Assembly (NCBI GenBank): GCA_000697355.1
Contig: JNEN01001223.1
Span: forward strand, 50,887 to 114,886
Direction: 5' to 3'
DNA length: 64,000 bases
Source of the DNA: Syncephalastrum monosporum B8922
Lineage: Eukaryota > Mucoromycota > Mucoromycetes > Mucorales > Syncephalastraceae
In this document: positions 23,986 through 35,400 of the stretch, one piece after another
How the letters are laid out: each line of letters starts with the position of its first letter
How positions within the stretch are numbered: position 1 is the first letter of the stretch
Notes under the pieces: generated by a model
The model's database searches: none
What the model was told of the DNA's origin: nothing
What the model saw: only the letters and a program-made list of their open reading frames with translations
Program-made: the position numbers and the translations under genes

Positions 23986-25301
23986 AGGGCGTGATAAGAA
24001 AGCAGAAAAGAAGAAGTAGTGAAAAAGAGACACAGAGATTCGATAATCGCTGTTTTTAAGCGTATCGATCACTTTTCCAAGATCCCCCGCGATTTTTTTT
24101 GGACTTTTGGTTCTCAGCGATAAGCGACCAATGATACAAGATTTGACGACGCCGATGCTCGGAAGTATTTACGGCGAACTCTGCCGCTGGGTCCCTACCA
24201 AGCGATGGCTGCCTCTGATTGGCTCGCTAGTCTTGCCTTTTTGTTTGCTATGACTATTCGTCTCCTTGAAAAGCGTGAAAGGTGGAAAGTCAGAGTCACG
24301 CTGTCAATATCGGGAAGCCCACTCTTTAATTTCGTATTTGCATGCCACAATAGAATAGGTTGAGGCTAGCAACATGATATATGCTATGTCTGCCATAGAA
24401 GCTTGATTGAATGAGGATGACCAAAGAGAGGTACCCGCCGACAGATGCAATTATTGAAAGAAGCACTGCAACGTAAAAAGGTCGTCTAATAAAACAAGGC
24501 GGTACCGCTATGGGGATACCCTCTACTACTACCTATGAAAAGAGCATGCGTGTTTATATTTTCTCTTCTTCCATCGACACTGTCTTCAGCTTGTGTCCTA
24601 AACATGACCTAACCACCAAAAAGTTGAGCAAGATTGATGAGTGTTTCATTAAATCCGGTATGCCTTTGTCGGATGACAACAGGGAGGAAGCAGTTCGGAT
24701 GATCATAAGAGCAGCTCTGTGGATACCAGCAATGTCAAAAATACTGGCAAATTAATCATCATCACCTTTAGAACCCTTCCTGAGCTCTTATCTTAAAATG
24801 GAGGAGTGCTTCCATCCGACGTGAAAACACCGAAGACACTACACAATACGGTCAGTTATCTCCTCCAGTTCTCTACATGCTTAAAATACTGGCTTTTCTC
24901 AGTCAAATCGGCTGATTATTGGTTCTGACAAGGTAAGCCGTCCATAAGTGTTATGAAGGATGGGTTTGCTTATTTTAAGGGGACGCTGTATCGCCATAAA
25001 CTGGTCAGAGTTTGTCCTGAGTACAAATGAGATGCGCAGACCGGGTTGATGTAACCACCCTGTATAACACTTAGCATAGTATCAAGTAGGTTCCTTTGGC
25101 GTAAGACCACAATTCATATGTATTTAATGTAGAGTATGCACCTACAACAGGGGGGAGCTAAGCATGCTGTATAAAAGATACAGCCTGAACGGGATAAGAA
25201 TCACATATTTTGATTGAGAAACGCTAGAAAGTCAAGCCAAAGCTAACAACGCAACTGATGACGACTGCCTACTGTGAATGATGGGGAGAGTCCTTGTTCT
25301 T
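23986..25301. other. Intergenic/accessory DNA
   Basis: Promoter of the aminotransferase plus about 1.2 kb of sequence with only short frames. The longest plus frame, 24510-24755 (81 codons), has no recognisable motif. No reverse transcriptase or transposase is visible. Confidence 0.4.
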
Positions 25302-26102
25302 CTACTCACAAGAAAGACGAGCAGTACAGTCGTTTTTCTCGTGGTCGTCGAGCTTCTTGCAGCGATAACAGAATGCGTAGCAAGCATATACATTATCGAG
25401 GTGAAAGTGGCTAGGGTTTCCGTTGTAGGTGATCTGGATTGTTTGAGCCACTTGGACCAAATTTGTCTTAACCTTGATGGACAGGACGGCACGTGCGGTG
25501 TTGTTGTAGACCCCTCCGGTAGTGTTAAGGATGACATCCTCAACCTTGAAATCCTGAAGTGCTGCGTTCTGATGTAGAATGCTTTGGCGAATGCGGTAGT
25601 CAGCTGCTGAGCTGGACTCGATGGGCAGGTCGCTGATGTCGACCACCAGATAGCCCCGAGAGATTGGGAAGAGAGGCTTGGGCTTTATGAGTCTGCCTTT
25701 GTGGGTGACACCACTCATGAGCGCTGCATCGCGCGCCTTTCTGGACGTAAAGAGGACCTCGACCTTGAACCAGTCGTTGAGTTGACAGAGCTGGCGCTTA
25801 ACAGAGACAATCGTGTGCCTGCCAAAGGCTTCGACAATGATCTGAGTAGCTCCTTCAAGAGAGCTAACGATGTTCATGAAGTTGAATAGAAGAGCGGGCT
25901 CATCGGTATTCGACACTTGTTCCTGGTTGGCGCTGTAAGCCACAGCTTGGATATGTCTGTAGCTGCTGCCTTGCATGTTGTTTACGGGGGAGCGCGTCGA
26001 CAATTGCAGTCCCTGCAGACCCTGCGATACAGTATTCACGTTATGACACATGAGGAATAAGTCCGGGGAAGAAGAGATAAGCGACGTCGTCATTGTCTCC
26101 AT
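25302..26102 (-). CDS. Gag-like zinc-knuckle protein, probable retroelement remnant
   Basis: Intronless 266-residue frame. Residues about 65-150 contain LFNFMNIVSSLEG and VEVLFTSRKARDAALMSG, resembling the RNA-binding-like fold of LINE/gag ORF1 proteins in which a strand pair precedes a helix. The C-terminus has CYRCKKLDDHEKNDC, a CCHC-type knuckle (spacing C-x2-C-x5-H-x4-C, one residue longer than the retroviral norm). The frame stops a few residues later. No reverse transcriptase, integrase or terminal repeat follows on the same strand in the next 1.2 kb, so it may be a truncated non-LTR element or a domesticated gene. The knuckle is seen directly; assignment to a retroelement is inference. 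Confidence 0.5.
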   Translation of the reverse strand: METMTTSLISSSPDLFLMCHNVNTVSQGLQGLQLSTRSPVNNMQGSSYRHIQAVAYSANQEQVSNTDEPALLFNFMNIVSSLEGATQIIVEAFGRHTIVSVKRQLCQLNDWFKVEVLFTSRKARDAALMSGVTHKGRLIKPKPLFPISRGYLVVDISDLPIESSSAADYRIRQSILHQNAALQDFKVEDVILNTTGGVYNNTARAVLSIKVKTNLVQVAQTIQITYNGNPSHFHLDNVYACYAFCYRCKKLDDHEKNDCTARLSCE

Positions 26103-27065
26103 TTTTTATGCAGTGTGTATGTGTGAAAATGCGCGATAATGACATGTGCTTGAGGAGCGCAACATGCATTGTTGTTTGTTGTATATGGATCATGATTTCT
26201 TGAGACACACGTTATTCATTTCCCATACTCCACATGATGAAGTGAGAAGATGCCGTCGCATTCATCCCATCGACACTGGCGTTTCTGTCCAAAACTTTTA
26301 TAACCGCGCGCCAATACTTTAGCTGAGCACGGATAAACTTCCTGCAATTTCCGTATACTTTACTGCCATTTCATTGTGGTATCGATTGCACAATAAATTC
26401 TTGGCCAGGTGGTCCGTGGTAATGGTAAAACCCATGGAAGAAAAGATTTCCTGCATGAAGCTGACTTTTATCATTTCAGTCTTACCTGTTCCGTCCGCTA
26501 ATGAGCATTATCGATATCGAAACGCGACTGTACAGTAGAGCTGTAGTACGGCATACCATGCAATGCGCGTCCTATAGCAGAATATAGCCGCTCATCTGTC
26601 GAGGTAAAATAGGAAGGCTTTTTTTGGGGGGGGTGCAAGGAGTCGGCTACAATGACTTATCAAATTCTGGAAGGCCAAGCGGTTACCATACAATACATCC
26701 AATGTGGGTTGGCTTGGATTTGAGGTTCCTGGACACCGAGTCTGATAGGTAAATGTTGTTTACGTGTGAGCACCAGTCAAGCAACAGAGGTGTGTTTGAC
26801 GCGTTCGAGGTAGGTAAAAGAAGAAGAAGAAAGGTTAAAAAGACCAGGGTAATTCTGCGTCTCTTGAGAATAAAGAATGACTTGTACTTGTCGATGGAGA
26901 ATGTTGTTCCAACGGAGATTATAGGATGTGAACTTGAGCTGTTGAAGGATATCGATGTATTGAATAAAGTATACGAAGAAATAAAACTGGACTATTTATA
27001 CTACTTTTGAGGGTTTTCTACTGACGTTATGTTTAGGGGAGAAGTGGTGAAAGAATGAAAAAGTG
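26103..27065. other. Accessory DNA with a weak 85-codon frame
   Basis: AT-rich stretch. The frame 26753-27010 (+) would give a basic peptide with KRRRRKVKKTR and a leucine-rich C-terminal helix, but it has no family resemblance and no splice context. I do not call it a gene. Confidence 0.3.
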
Positions 27066-27142
27066 GTGAGTTAAGTGGTAAAAAAAGATAGGAAAAGATG
27101 AGTTAAGTGGTGGAAATGGTGGGAAATGGTGAGTTAAGTGGT
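27066..27142. repeat. Degenerate minisatellite, unit gtgagttaagtggt
   Basis: A 14-nt unit occurs at 27066-27079, 27098-27111 (first base changed) and 27129-27142, embedded in purine-rich sequence where shorter GTGGTGA/GGTGAAA pieces recur from about 27040 to 27200. Copies are 31-32 nt apart, so the true period is about 32 nt. Confidence 0.7.
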
Positions 27143-28426
27143 GAAAAAGGTGAAAAGTGATGAGAGCAGTGGTGAGAAGAGGTGAAAATGGCGAGTGAAA
27201 AGGGGACGAAATAAAAAAGGAAGGCGGCTTCTCAAAATGAAGGTGAGAAGGTCTTTGAGACTGAGCAGCCTCACGCCAAAAAGTTTGGAAAAAAAACGTT
27301 TCAGTAGAGTTGATACTAAAACTCTATGTATGAGCTCGCTGTCTGCTACATCTGCGGGCAAGGACAAACAGCCAATATCGCCATTATTCAACACAGATTG
27401 TCTTGGCGCCTGTATTTATTATATTGCTACCCAGAATACTGGAATTTTCACCTGAAGTACTAGGCAAAAAAAGACAACGGAGCCATAGGGAAAACATCAC
27501 TGCTGTGGACTTCCATGTGCGCATTGATGGTGGAAGACCGCCATGGCACTGGAACGATACTTTTTACTACAGGCATTCACCATGAGTGCCTAACACTAAC
27601 CCACTTACATATCTCCCGCTCACCTTCAGGTCCATGGCAGTCGCTGTGATCACTATGGTCATGGTAGCAGTGTGGCATCTATTATAAGTGTAAGTGCACT
27701 CATATTGACGTCGGCAAAGGGGAGATGTCCTTGACGTGTCATAAAGATACCGAGAGATGGAGGAGGAAATAGAGAAGGATCCGTTATAATGATAGCACAC
27801 TGTCACCAGCGGTGATGTCCAGTGAAAGGCGCCCCATCTCTTCTGGCGTATTCTCAGGCTACAAGCTACAGCATTCGCGGGCGCCATAGTTGCCGTTTCG
27901 TCATAATGGTCACCGTAGAAAAGTGCTCCAAGAAGCCCGGGGACCTTCTCCCACACGCCAGAGTTTATGGCGCATTTTATGGCGTGTGAGATGAGACCCA
28001 ATGGTGAACTTTAAACACACCTGTTCGTGGATGTATTCAAGACTTTTTAAGCTGACCAAGCAGGACAATGTGGATCCAGTGTTATAGTAGCCAGAGCAAA
28101 GATGAGGGAAGAATGGCATTCAATCCTTGCTAGATTCGCATACGGTCCACTGAGTCAAGGGCCGATTTTATGTCTAGGACAGCCAAATGTGGGATGAACA
28201 TTGTGTCTTTTCGGTTAAGTAGATTTTGACAGATTCGTGTGTCACCAAGGAGCTTGTATGGAGTAAGCAAATAGAAGCGACACCAAGAATGGGAAAATGT
28301 TGGATAAATATTACTACAACATGCACACTACGGATGATTTAAGATACAAAATAGAGTAAGGAAGTGGTATAAGGATATATACAAATAGAAAGAAAAAAAG
28401 GGATAACAGATCAAACAAAAGGGGTG
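27143..28426. other. Gene-poor stretch before the copper transporter pair
   Basis: No convincing coding frame; the longest (144 codons, 27567-28001, -) has no motif and no codon bias like the neighbours. The right end is the 3' flank of the first Ctr gene. Confidence 0.4.
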
Positions 28427-29113
28427 TTAATGCATGCCATGCTCCTCACGGAAGGAGCCCAGGGAGCGGAAGCGGCCAAATGCCATTTCACCCACAAAGA
28501 CACCGACAATGATGACAATAAAGAAGCCGCCATTACCGGTCATGACGACCAGCATGAGCAAATAGTTGATAAAAGCAGAGAGTGCGGTCAAGAAGCTGCG
28601 GAACGTGTCGGCGCTCCATGAAAAAGGAGGCACTTGAGGGAGCTGGAACGCACGCGGGTATGTTTGGTGTTCGAGGTCGCTCTCGTCCGAGGTACTTTCG
28701 CTCGCATCGTGGGTTTTCTCACTCTTGTGCTTTTTAACCTAGTATGGGTTGAGCGGACGCGGCAAGGGGAAATGCTTTTGTTTGCTTACCACACGGAATA
28801 CGCCAGGCCGGACGGCCGAGGAGCGCCCAAAAGCTTCCGATCCACCGTGTACTTCCATAAACTTGCGTGATGTGTAAGCGACAAAATAAATCTCGATAGC
28901 CACAATCGCACGCGACAGGACAGCGAAGAACAATAAGCCAAAGCAGGCGCCAATATAAGCTGACTCGCTCTTGGGCACCCAGCTCGTGAACCACAGTGCA
29001 TCAGTGTCCTGGCCTGACCAGTGGAACGTGCCCATATTCATGTCCATGCTCATACTGCTGCCAGAGCTGGCGTTGTCCATGCCGCTGCTCGAATAACTGC
29101 CGCCCATGTCCAT
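28427..29113 (-). CDS. Ctr-family copper transporter (copy A)
   Basis: High-affinity Cu(I) uptake or vacuolar copper-export channel, working as a trimer. Two exons, 29113-28790 and 28738-28427, with a 51-nt phase-0 intron; 211 residues. The N-terminus is Met/Ser-rich (MDMGG, SMSMDMNMGTFHW), giving copper-binding Met motifs. TM1 is around SAYIGACFGLLFFAVLSR. The cytosolic loop (about 90-145) is charged. TM2 has NYLLMLVVMTGN with the signature MxxxM, and TM3 has VGVFVGEMAFGRF with GxxxG packing. The C-terminus ends EEHGMH. The layout is that of fungal Ctr2/Ctr3-type proteins. It is one of two tandem copies, same strand, about 0.7 kb apart. A TATA-like TATAAA (29210-29205, minus strand) and a 17-nt motif shared with copy B lie upstream. 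Confidence 0.93.
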
Positions 29114-29204
29114 GGTGGAAATATTAAAGTGTCAAAAAAGGGGAAAAGAAAGAGAAGAAAAGAATAGCTATGGACTATTAGGCTTTAGCGTGCCGTCTCC
29201 GGAC

Positions 29205-29256
29205 TTTATAGACTGTAAAATTTGGGATCGTCGAGTGGTGCAGCAAAAACCTCGCA
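29205..29256 (-). promoter_or_regulatory. Promoter of Ctr copy A: TATA and shared 17-nt element
   Basis: On the minus strand the order is TGCGAGGTTTTTGCTGC (29256-29240), then a TATAAA box (29210-29205), then the ATG at 29113. The same 17 bases precede the TATA of copy B. TTTTTGCTGC resembles copper-responsive sites of fungal Mac1/Cuf1-type regulators (TTTGC-core / GCTG-core). The motif and its duplication are seen directly; copper regulation is inferred. Confidence 0.6.
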
Positions 29257-29838
29257 TCTGATTATTTCAGCTCCCGTCAAAGCCCAAACATGTGGCAAAC
29301 AAGGAATTTCTTGTTGACTCCTATTTAGTCTGATTCATGCAGGTCATGGCGCAGAACGCTTCTTGGACAGTCGATAGCACTTCCATGTGGCGTTCTTGAC
29401 TTGGCTGTTTCCTATGCAAGCCCTGCATGAAGGAAGGTCATTTTGTCTTTGTCCTTTTACTGGTTTCATATTGCCTGTGGTAAGTCCGATGGTACTGGAC
29501 ACCCGAATCTTACGGAATTTCTGCGCCCAATGGCTGGAGTGTGTGTGTACGGATCATGTGTGAGTGCCAAGAGAATAGAACTTTATCGTCTTCCGTAAAA
29601 AACGCAAAGTCCCCACAGGTATTGTTGCATGAGATGGTGCCATCTTACATTATTTGCTGCATACAAGAATTTTTCGAAATATTAGAAGATACCAATCTAG
29701 ATGGTTTATTAGAGGAGATTTGAAAGACGGAGCGAGGAGGTAAAGATGGTATGAGAGTAAATACAATTAAATGTACTATGTATACAGCTGCACTAAAATA
29801 ATGTTGTCAAAGCGGAAGGTCTTGCATCCGCTTATTAT
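29257..29838. other. Spacer between the two Ctr genes
   Basis: Contains the distal promoter of copy A and the 3' flank of copy B. A 60-codon frame at 29541-29723 (+) has no recognisable features. Confidence 0.4.
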
Positions 29839-30550
29839 TTAGCAGTGATCTTCTCGAAGGCTGCCACCGAGAGAGCGAAAACGCCCAAAGCAGACTTCAC
29901 CGATGAAGACACCGACTATAATGACAACAAAGAAGCCACCATTACCCGTCATGACCGCCATCATCAGTAGATAGCTGACAAAGGATGTAAGCGCGGTCAT
30001 AAAGCTGCGCGAGGGATCCAAGATCCAGGAAAACGGCTGCGCCTTAGGCAAATGCTGCACGGGGCCCAAGCGTTGAATCTCTGCCGCTGCAGAGTTAGTA
30101 GTGAGCCGCTCCGCATCATCGTCTGCTTTACCATGTCCCTGTAGCATAGATATACAATGAGACACTCTGTGATGAAATCCTGTAAAAATATACAAAATAG
30201 ATATTTACAGCATGATATTGTGGGTCATGTTGACGCCGCTGGGACGCGTTCGCGCGCCAGGCAATGAAGTACATCTCAAGCGCCACCAGGCCACGGGAGA
30301 AGATTGCAAAGAAGAGAAGACCAAAGCATGCACCAATGTAGGCGGATTGTGTTGCAGGCACCCAGCTCTCAAGCCATAGACCGTCTGTTTGCTCTGCAGA
30401 CCAATGAAACGTACCCATCGGGGCCATGTCCATCATGGAATGGGACGAGCCCATATCGCCCATGTTGCCGTGGTCCATGCCACTGTGATCCATGCCACTG
30501 TGGTCCATGCTGCCGCTTGGCATACTGCCATGATCGTGACTCATGTCCAT
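29839..30550 (-). CDS. Ctr-family copper transporter (copy B)
   Basis: Tandem paralogue of copy A. Two exons, 30550-30209 and 30138-29839, with a 70-nt phase-0 intron at the same place in the cytosolic loop; 213 residues. The N-terminus has repeated His/Met copper-binding units (MDHSGMDHSGMDHGNMGDM), richer in histidine than copy A. TM1 is SAYIGACFGLLFFAIFSRG, almost identical to copy A. The loop differs strongly. TM2 has YLLMMAVMTGN (MxxxM), and TM3 VGVFIGEVCFGRF (GxxxG). The C-terminus ends REDHC, so copy B has a terminal His-Cys where A ends in Met-His; in other Ctr proteins C-terminal HCH-type residues tune copper release. I start at MDMSHDHG; the frame is open upstream, but that part covers the TATA region and is not translated in this model. 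Confidence 0.93.
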
Positions 30551-30628
30551 AGTGAATGATTGAAAGAGGAAAAGAAAGGAAAAGGAAAGGATACTAGCAA
30601 GTATGTCGGTACTGGATCCGGTTGCCCA

Positions 30629-30667
30629 TTTATAGTCATAAGCGTGTGGAGCAGCAAAAACCTCGCA
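30629..30667 (-). promoter_or_regulatory. Promoter of Ctr copy B: TATA and shared 17-nt element
   Basis: On the minus strand the 17-nt element TGCGAGGTTTTTGCTGC (30667-30651) precedes a TATAAA box (30634-30629), which is 79 nt ahead of the ATG. Sequence, orientation and order relative to TATA are the same as in copy A. Confidence 0.6.
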
Positions 30668-32452
30668 GTTTTTTTTTTTTTTTTTTGCTGTCCGTAACTG
30701 GTGGTCGTCCGCACCGTAAGTAGAAATACTAGCTCTCATATATGGCATCAGATAATACAGATCAGAACTGAGAATGAGAAAAATGGGAAGAAGCTTTTCT
30801 AACATGTGTGATGAATAAATGCATGGTCCCATGAATTAGACCAGCTGAACGCTGGTACATTCGTGTCTTCGAAAGCTTCGCTGTGAGCATAAGAAGAGGT
30901 ATACTTCTTCTCCATATCGCTGGAGTATATGCGCGTGCACGGTCAACACAGGCACCGGTGGTGTGGCACCCATTTTGCCGCCGCTACTCGGGCACAGAAA
31001 ATCGAGAAGCTGGTGTTTGCTTCTCAGCTTGTTGCACTGAGTCCGCCCTCTATATTCAGTGTGAAACTTTATATGATGGTGCTCATTAAGCATTCTGGCA
31101 CATCGCCTATATAAAGCAGCTAAGACAAGCGCAACTGGAATTTTAACATTATTATTCTATTCACTTATACAGCCATCCTACGTCTTACGGATTGAAAATG
31201 ATCTCCGTGTACAGGCTCTCTGAAACATGACAAGGAATAATACCCCTATGCACGGATATAGTCATTCGAAAAATAGTAGAAGTATCACACTACTTTGTAT
31301 AACTATGAAATTTAACAGCTATTCAACGGGTCGGTAGGATGAGTGGCTCCTAGTCCATTGAAATACCTTTACCGGCATGAAATTTGGGTGAAAAGTATAA
31401 ATGTGAAGTCAAAGAGGGAGCCACTTCCACATCAATTTTTACGTGCAAACAAAATAGACTATTCTCGCCAAGCAATGAAAAGAACCATGGATAGACAGGG
31501 TCCAAGGGGCCCCGACTTCCTACTGGTGCATCAGAAAATCAATGTTATTTCGAATCGATGCTCCCTCTTTATAAAATTAGTACATTGTTCATAATCGCGT
31601 GGGCTTTACGCAGAAAAAGAGAAAATAACATGGACCAGAAACCAAGCCACTGTCAAAGCGATCCTGCGGTGCAAGCGCACATTTTTATTTGTTCATGCAT
31701 GGATGATGCTTGCAGCGCGCGCAAAACTCTGTTTTACGCCTTAGGCGCAAAAAAAAAGGATCATGTGAGCCTGATTTTAAACAAACACTTTTCTTAGACC
31801 GAGGCTTATGCTTTATCTTTGTTTTGGCCCACCCCGATTTCAATGTTTGAGTTGTCCATTATTGCTAATGATGGGACCCTCGACGTGATGATGCTATATG
31901 CAGCGTTTTTTTTTCAAGTAGAATAGACCACCCATGGCATGATTTTATGTATCATCCGTTGCTTTGGGTAACGTTCCCAAAAAGGCAGTCAAGATTGTGC
32001 GTGCATCACGGTCCCGTGTGTATGTGTGTGTGTGAAATAGGCGCGTAATACGCAATTGTTATAATTCTCATTCTTTTACTTTATAAATTGAACCGTGCCA
32101 GATGAACAATCTAACATATAATTTAAGATCGGGCGCATCTGCAGTATCATCCAGGGTGCGCTGATTATGATCGGCATTAGTGCATCGATCCATTAGGAAA
32201 AATGAAAGCAACGTCTGTGACCTGCCAGGGGAAAGGCGAAAAAAAAAAAAAAAGATAGGGCATGCCCTGAGTTTCATGTTTAATTCATATTTTTTCATCC
32301 GCCGTTTCGCCAAGTGTAGATATGCCCTCCGTATCGTTCCAAAAGGCGGGGAATCGGATTCCACTTTTCCTTTCTTCCTCCTCTTTATTTCTGTGTCTGC
32401 TTGTCTTGCAAACCGAGCCATGATAGCTCCTTTTCTGTAAATACTTTATAAC
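30668..32452. other. Intergenic region between Ctr B and the calcium channel
   Basis: About 1.8 kb without a credible gene. It includes a T-run at 30669-30685 and the CCH1 promoter; a GT-rich patch lies near 32015-32032. Frames are short and unlike the neighbouring coding DNA. Confidence 0.45.
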
Positions 32453-35400
32453 ATGCCCGATTCCGAAAAAGAACCGGACCGTCCGGGGCCGGATCAACCG
32501 TCCGTGCCCCAAATCACCCTGACTGCAGCGCAGGACGCTGATCATCCTTCGAATCCATACCCACCGCCGTCTCCTCATTCGAATTCGCCGCACTCTCTTT
32601 CACCCAATACTTCCGCGCACCCCAGCTCAACCACCACAGCTGTCCCTTCGAGCAGTCCACCGCCGCAGCCGCCTTTGCCCTTAACGCGAGACCTGCTCCA
32701 GCGAAAGAACAAGCTCGACAAGTTCATACGACATGATCGCTCATCCAACCCGCCTGTCATGACCTTCAACACAGATAGCAACGTCCAAGTCGACGAGCGA
32801 GTGACCGCCGGTCTGGGCATCACCCCTCGCAAGAGGCCGTTGCCATTATCAACAACCACGGCAACAGCAACGGCAACAGCAATAGAAACAGCAACCCATG
32901 AATCGCCTCCTTCTTCACCGAACATGCGGCGACGCTTTCCTCGCGGCCCAACCTCACCTCGCTCGCCCCACAGCCCACCTTCTCCATCGTGGCCGTACGA
33001 CTTCACCACCACCCCGTCGGCGTCTGTACGCGACCACATGTTTGTCCATTCCACCACCTCTCAAGCCTCGACGAAAGATACAAAAGACACTTTTAAAAAG
33101 CATCCCCCTTCGCCTTCTTCGCCCTCACCCGCTGCCTTCCGCAAACACCCTCCTTACCCATATCAATACCGTAATCGCTACCATGATGATCACCCCCGAC
33201 CTGCGCCTACTCGTCGCCATCGATTCGCTTTCGTTCCGATGCTGTACGATGCCGCCACCCGCGTTGTCGGCCTCCGTGCTCCAGAACGGCTGCCCGACCA
33301 GGACGATGCAGACAGTGCGCCGAGTCCAACCCTGACAATGTCCACCATCCAACCCGAGTCGCTTGACCTGAAGAAGAAAAGCCATCGCTACTCTGGTTCA
33401 TCCACGTATGCCGAGAAGCGATCGATTTACAGCAATATCGATGAGGCAGTCGATATCCCACTCCATGAGCACGCCTCTGTCGGCTCCGATTTACCGCCGT
33501 ACAAGATCGACTCTAAACAGCAACCGCCACCTATCGATGAGAAAACAAAGCCATTATCCACTTTACCCAATCCGCCTCCCATTTTACCGAGACACCCTTT
33601 GCGCGGTCGCTCTCTCCGTCTCTTTTCTGCCTCGCACCCGCTTCGTTTGTTCTTGTGGAATCATATCTGCTGCTCAAGGTAAGAAGAAAAAAAAGAAAAA
33701 AAGACTATCTGTGTATATAATTACATTCTGAGCTAATGGGCTCCTCTTGTCCTGCAGGCACATTGAGACCTTTCTTCTCTTCATTCTTCTCCTACATTAC
33801 CTACTGCTCGTCTCGATTCCCATCTACGAAAACGAACAGAAGACCGTCTTTGGCGCCCAGTGGACCCACTATGTCTTTGTCGTGTTCCAGACCATTTATA
33901 CGTAAGTTTGTATTATCGTATTCTTTTCTTTAGCTCACCTTTCTTAATGTCTCGTAACTAGCCTTGAGGCGTTGAGCAAAATTATCGTCTACGGCTTCTG
34001 GATCTCCCCACGCGAATCAATCGAACCTCGCACGTCCTTGCGTTTGAAAATCGCCACGTTTATCCGACGCATCACCGGCACCAAAAGCAAAGGTGCACCT
34101 CCTTCCTCTGAAATTCCGCTCGCCCACCGCGCTTATTGTAGCTCCTTTGGCAATGTTCTCGACCTCGTCTCGATTCTATCGTTCTGGGTCGATTTCGGCC
34201 TCATGCTCCACGCCTACCCGTACTGTTCTCTCTTCAAGGCCTTGGGTGCCATGCGGCCTCTACGTCTCCTCGCTGCCTTTCCAGGCACAGCCGTAAGTGG
34301 TCACCAGCACACATGCCCCTCACTCTCTTATCATCTTTGTTTTTCAATATGTTATGCTTTAGGCCATTCTGCGCTCCCTTGAGGTCAGCTGGGATATGCT
34401 CAAGGAAGTCCTTGGCTTTATCTTCTTCTTTATGCTCTTATTTGCCCTCGTGGGTCTCATTTCCTTTAAAGGCGTATTTTCCCGAAAGTGCTATGAGATC
34501 GGAGCCGATGGCAGCTGTAAGTTCTAAAAGAGATATATGAGTGGATGAGCGGAAAAAAGGAAGAGACCCCACTCATTAATATCTTTCTTATTTCCAGATA
34601 CGGTCGTGGACCCGGTTATGCACTGCTCCGGCTACTATAATGGATCGACCCTGATGGGCGCCTACAGTGAGGCCACGCAAACTAACGACTTCCCCGGTTT
34701 CCACGGCTACATCTGCGAAAACCAGCAGATCTGTCTTGAGCGGCCCGAGAATAATCCCGATTACGGCTTTGCCAATTATGATACCATCTTCAATGCGTTC
34801 CTGAACGTCTACACCTTTGTTAGCCTCGAGCTCTGGACCGACCTCTTGTATCAAAACATGGACGGCGATTCTGTGGTTGTTGCGCTTTTCTATTGTCTCG
34901 GTGTTTATGTCATTAGCTTTGTCTTGACCTTTTTCATTTTTGGTAAGCTAGAAAGGTGAACAGATGTACGTTCATCAGTTGACTCATATACACCCTCTCT
35001 TTCAGCTGTCATCACATCAGGATTCTCCCGCGTACGCGCCGCGAATCGCGTCAGCGCGTTCACAGGCAAAAAGAAACGTCCCAGTCAGAAACCAGTGCAG
35101 ATTCTTGATAGCCCGGAGGACTACATCTGGAAATATGAGGAGGGCGGGCACGACATCAAGGGCCTCTGGCTGCGGCGCAAGCTCATCTGGATCGCGCAAA
35201 GTACCGCATTCTTCTATCTAGGCGGTCTGATGGTCCTCCTGGACATTGGCTTCATGTGCGTTCGATCCGTTCACGCGAGCGAGGAGACGCTCGAGATGCT
35301 AGACAATGTCGAAACAGCTTTTACATTCCTCTTTGTCGTCGAGCTCTTGATTCGCATGGCGGGTGCCCTGTCCTGGGTTCACTTTTGGACGTCCATTCGC

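Noticed and set aside
24510..24755. 81-codon plus-strand frame as a gene
   Set aside because: No family motif, no splice context, and composition like the surrounding non-coding DNA.
27040..27200. CRISPR array or telomere-like repeat
   Set aside because: Three degenerate 14-nt units with AT-rich spacers of varying sequence; no palindromic repeats, and the genome is eukaryotic.
27210..27590. Transposase fragment
   Set aside because: Short frames at 27195-27585 gave no DDE or HTH pattern.
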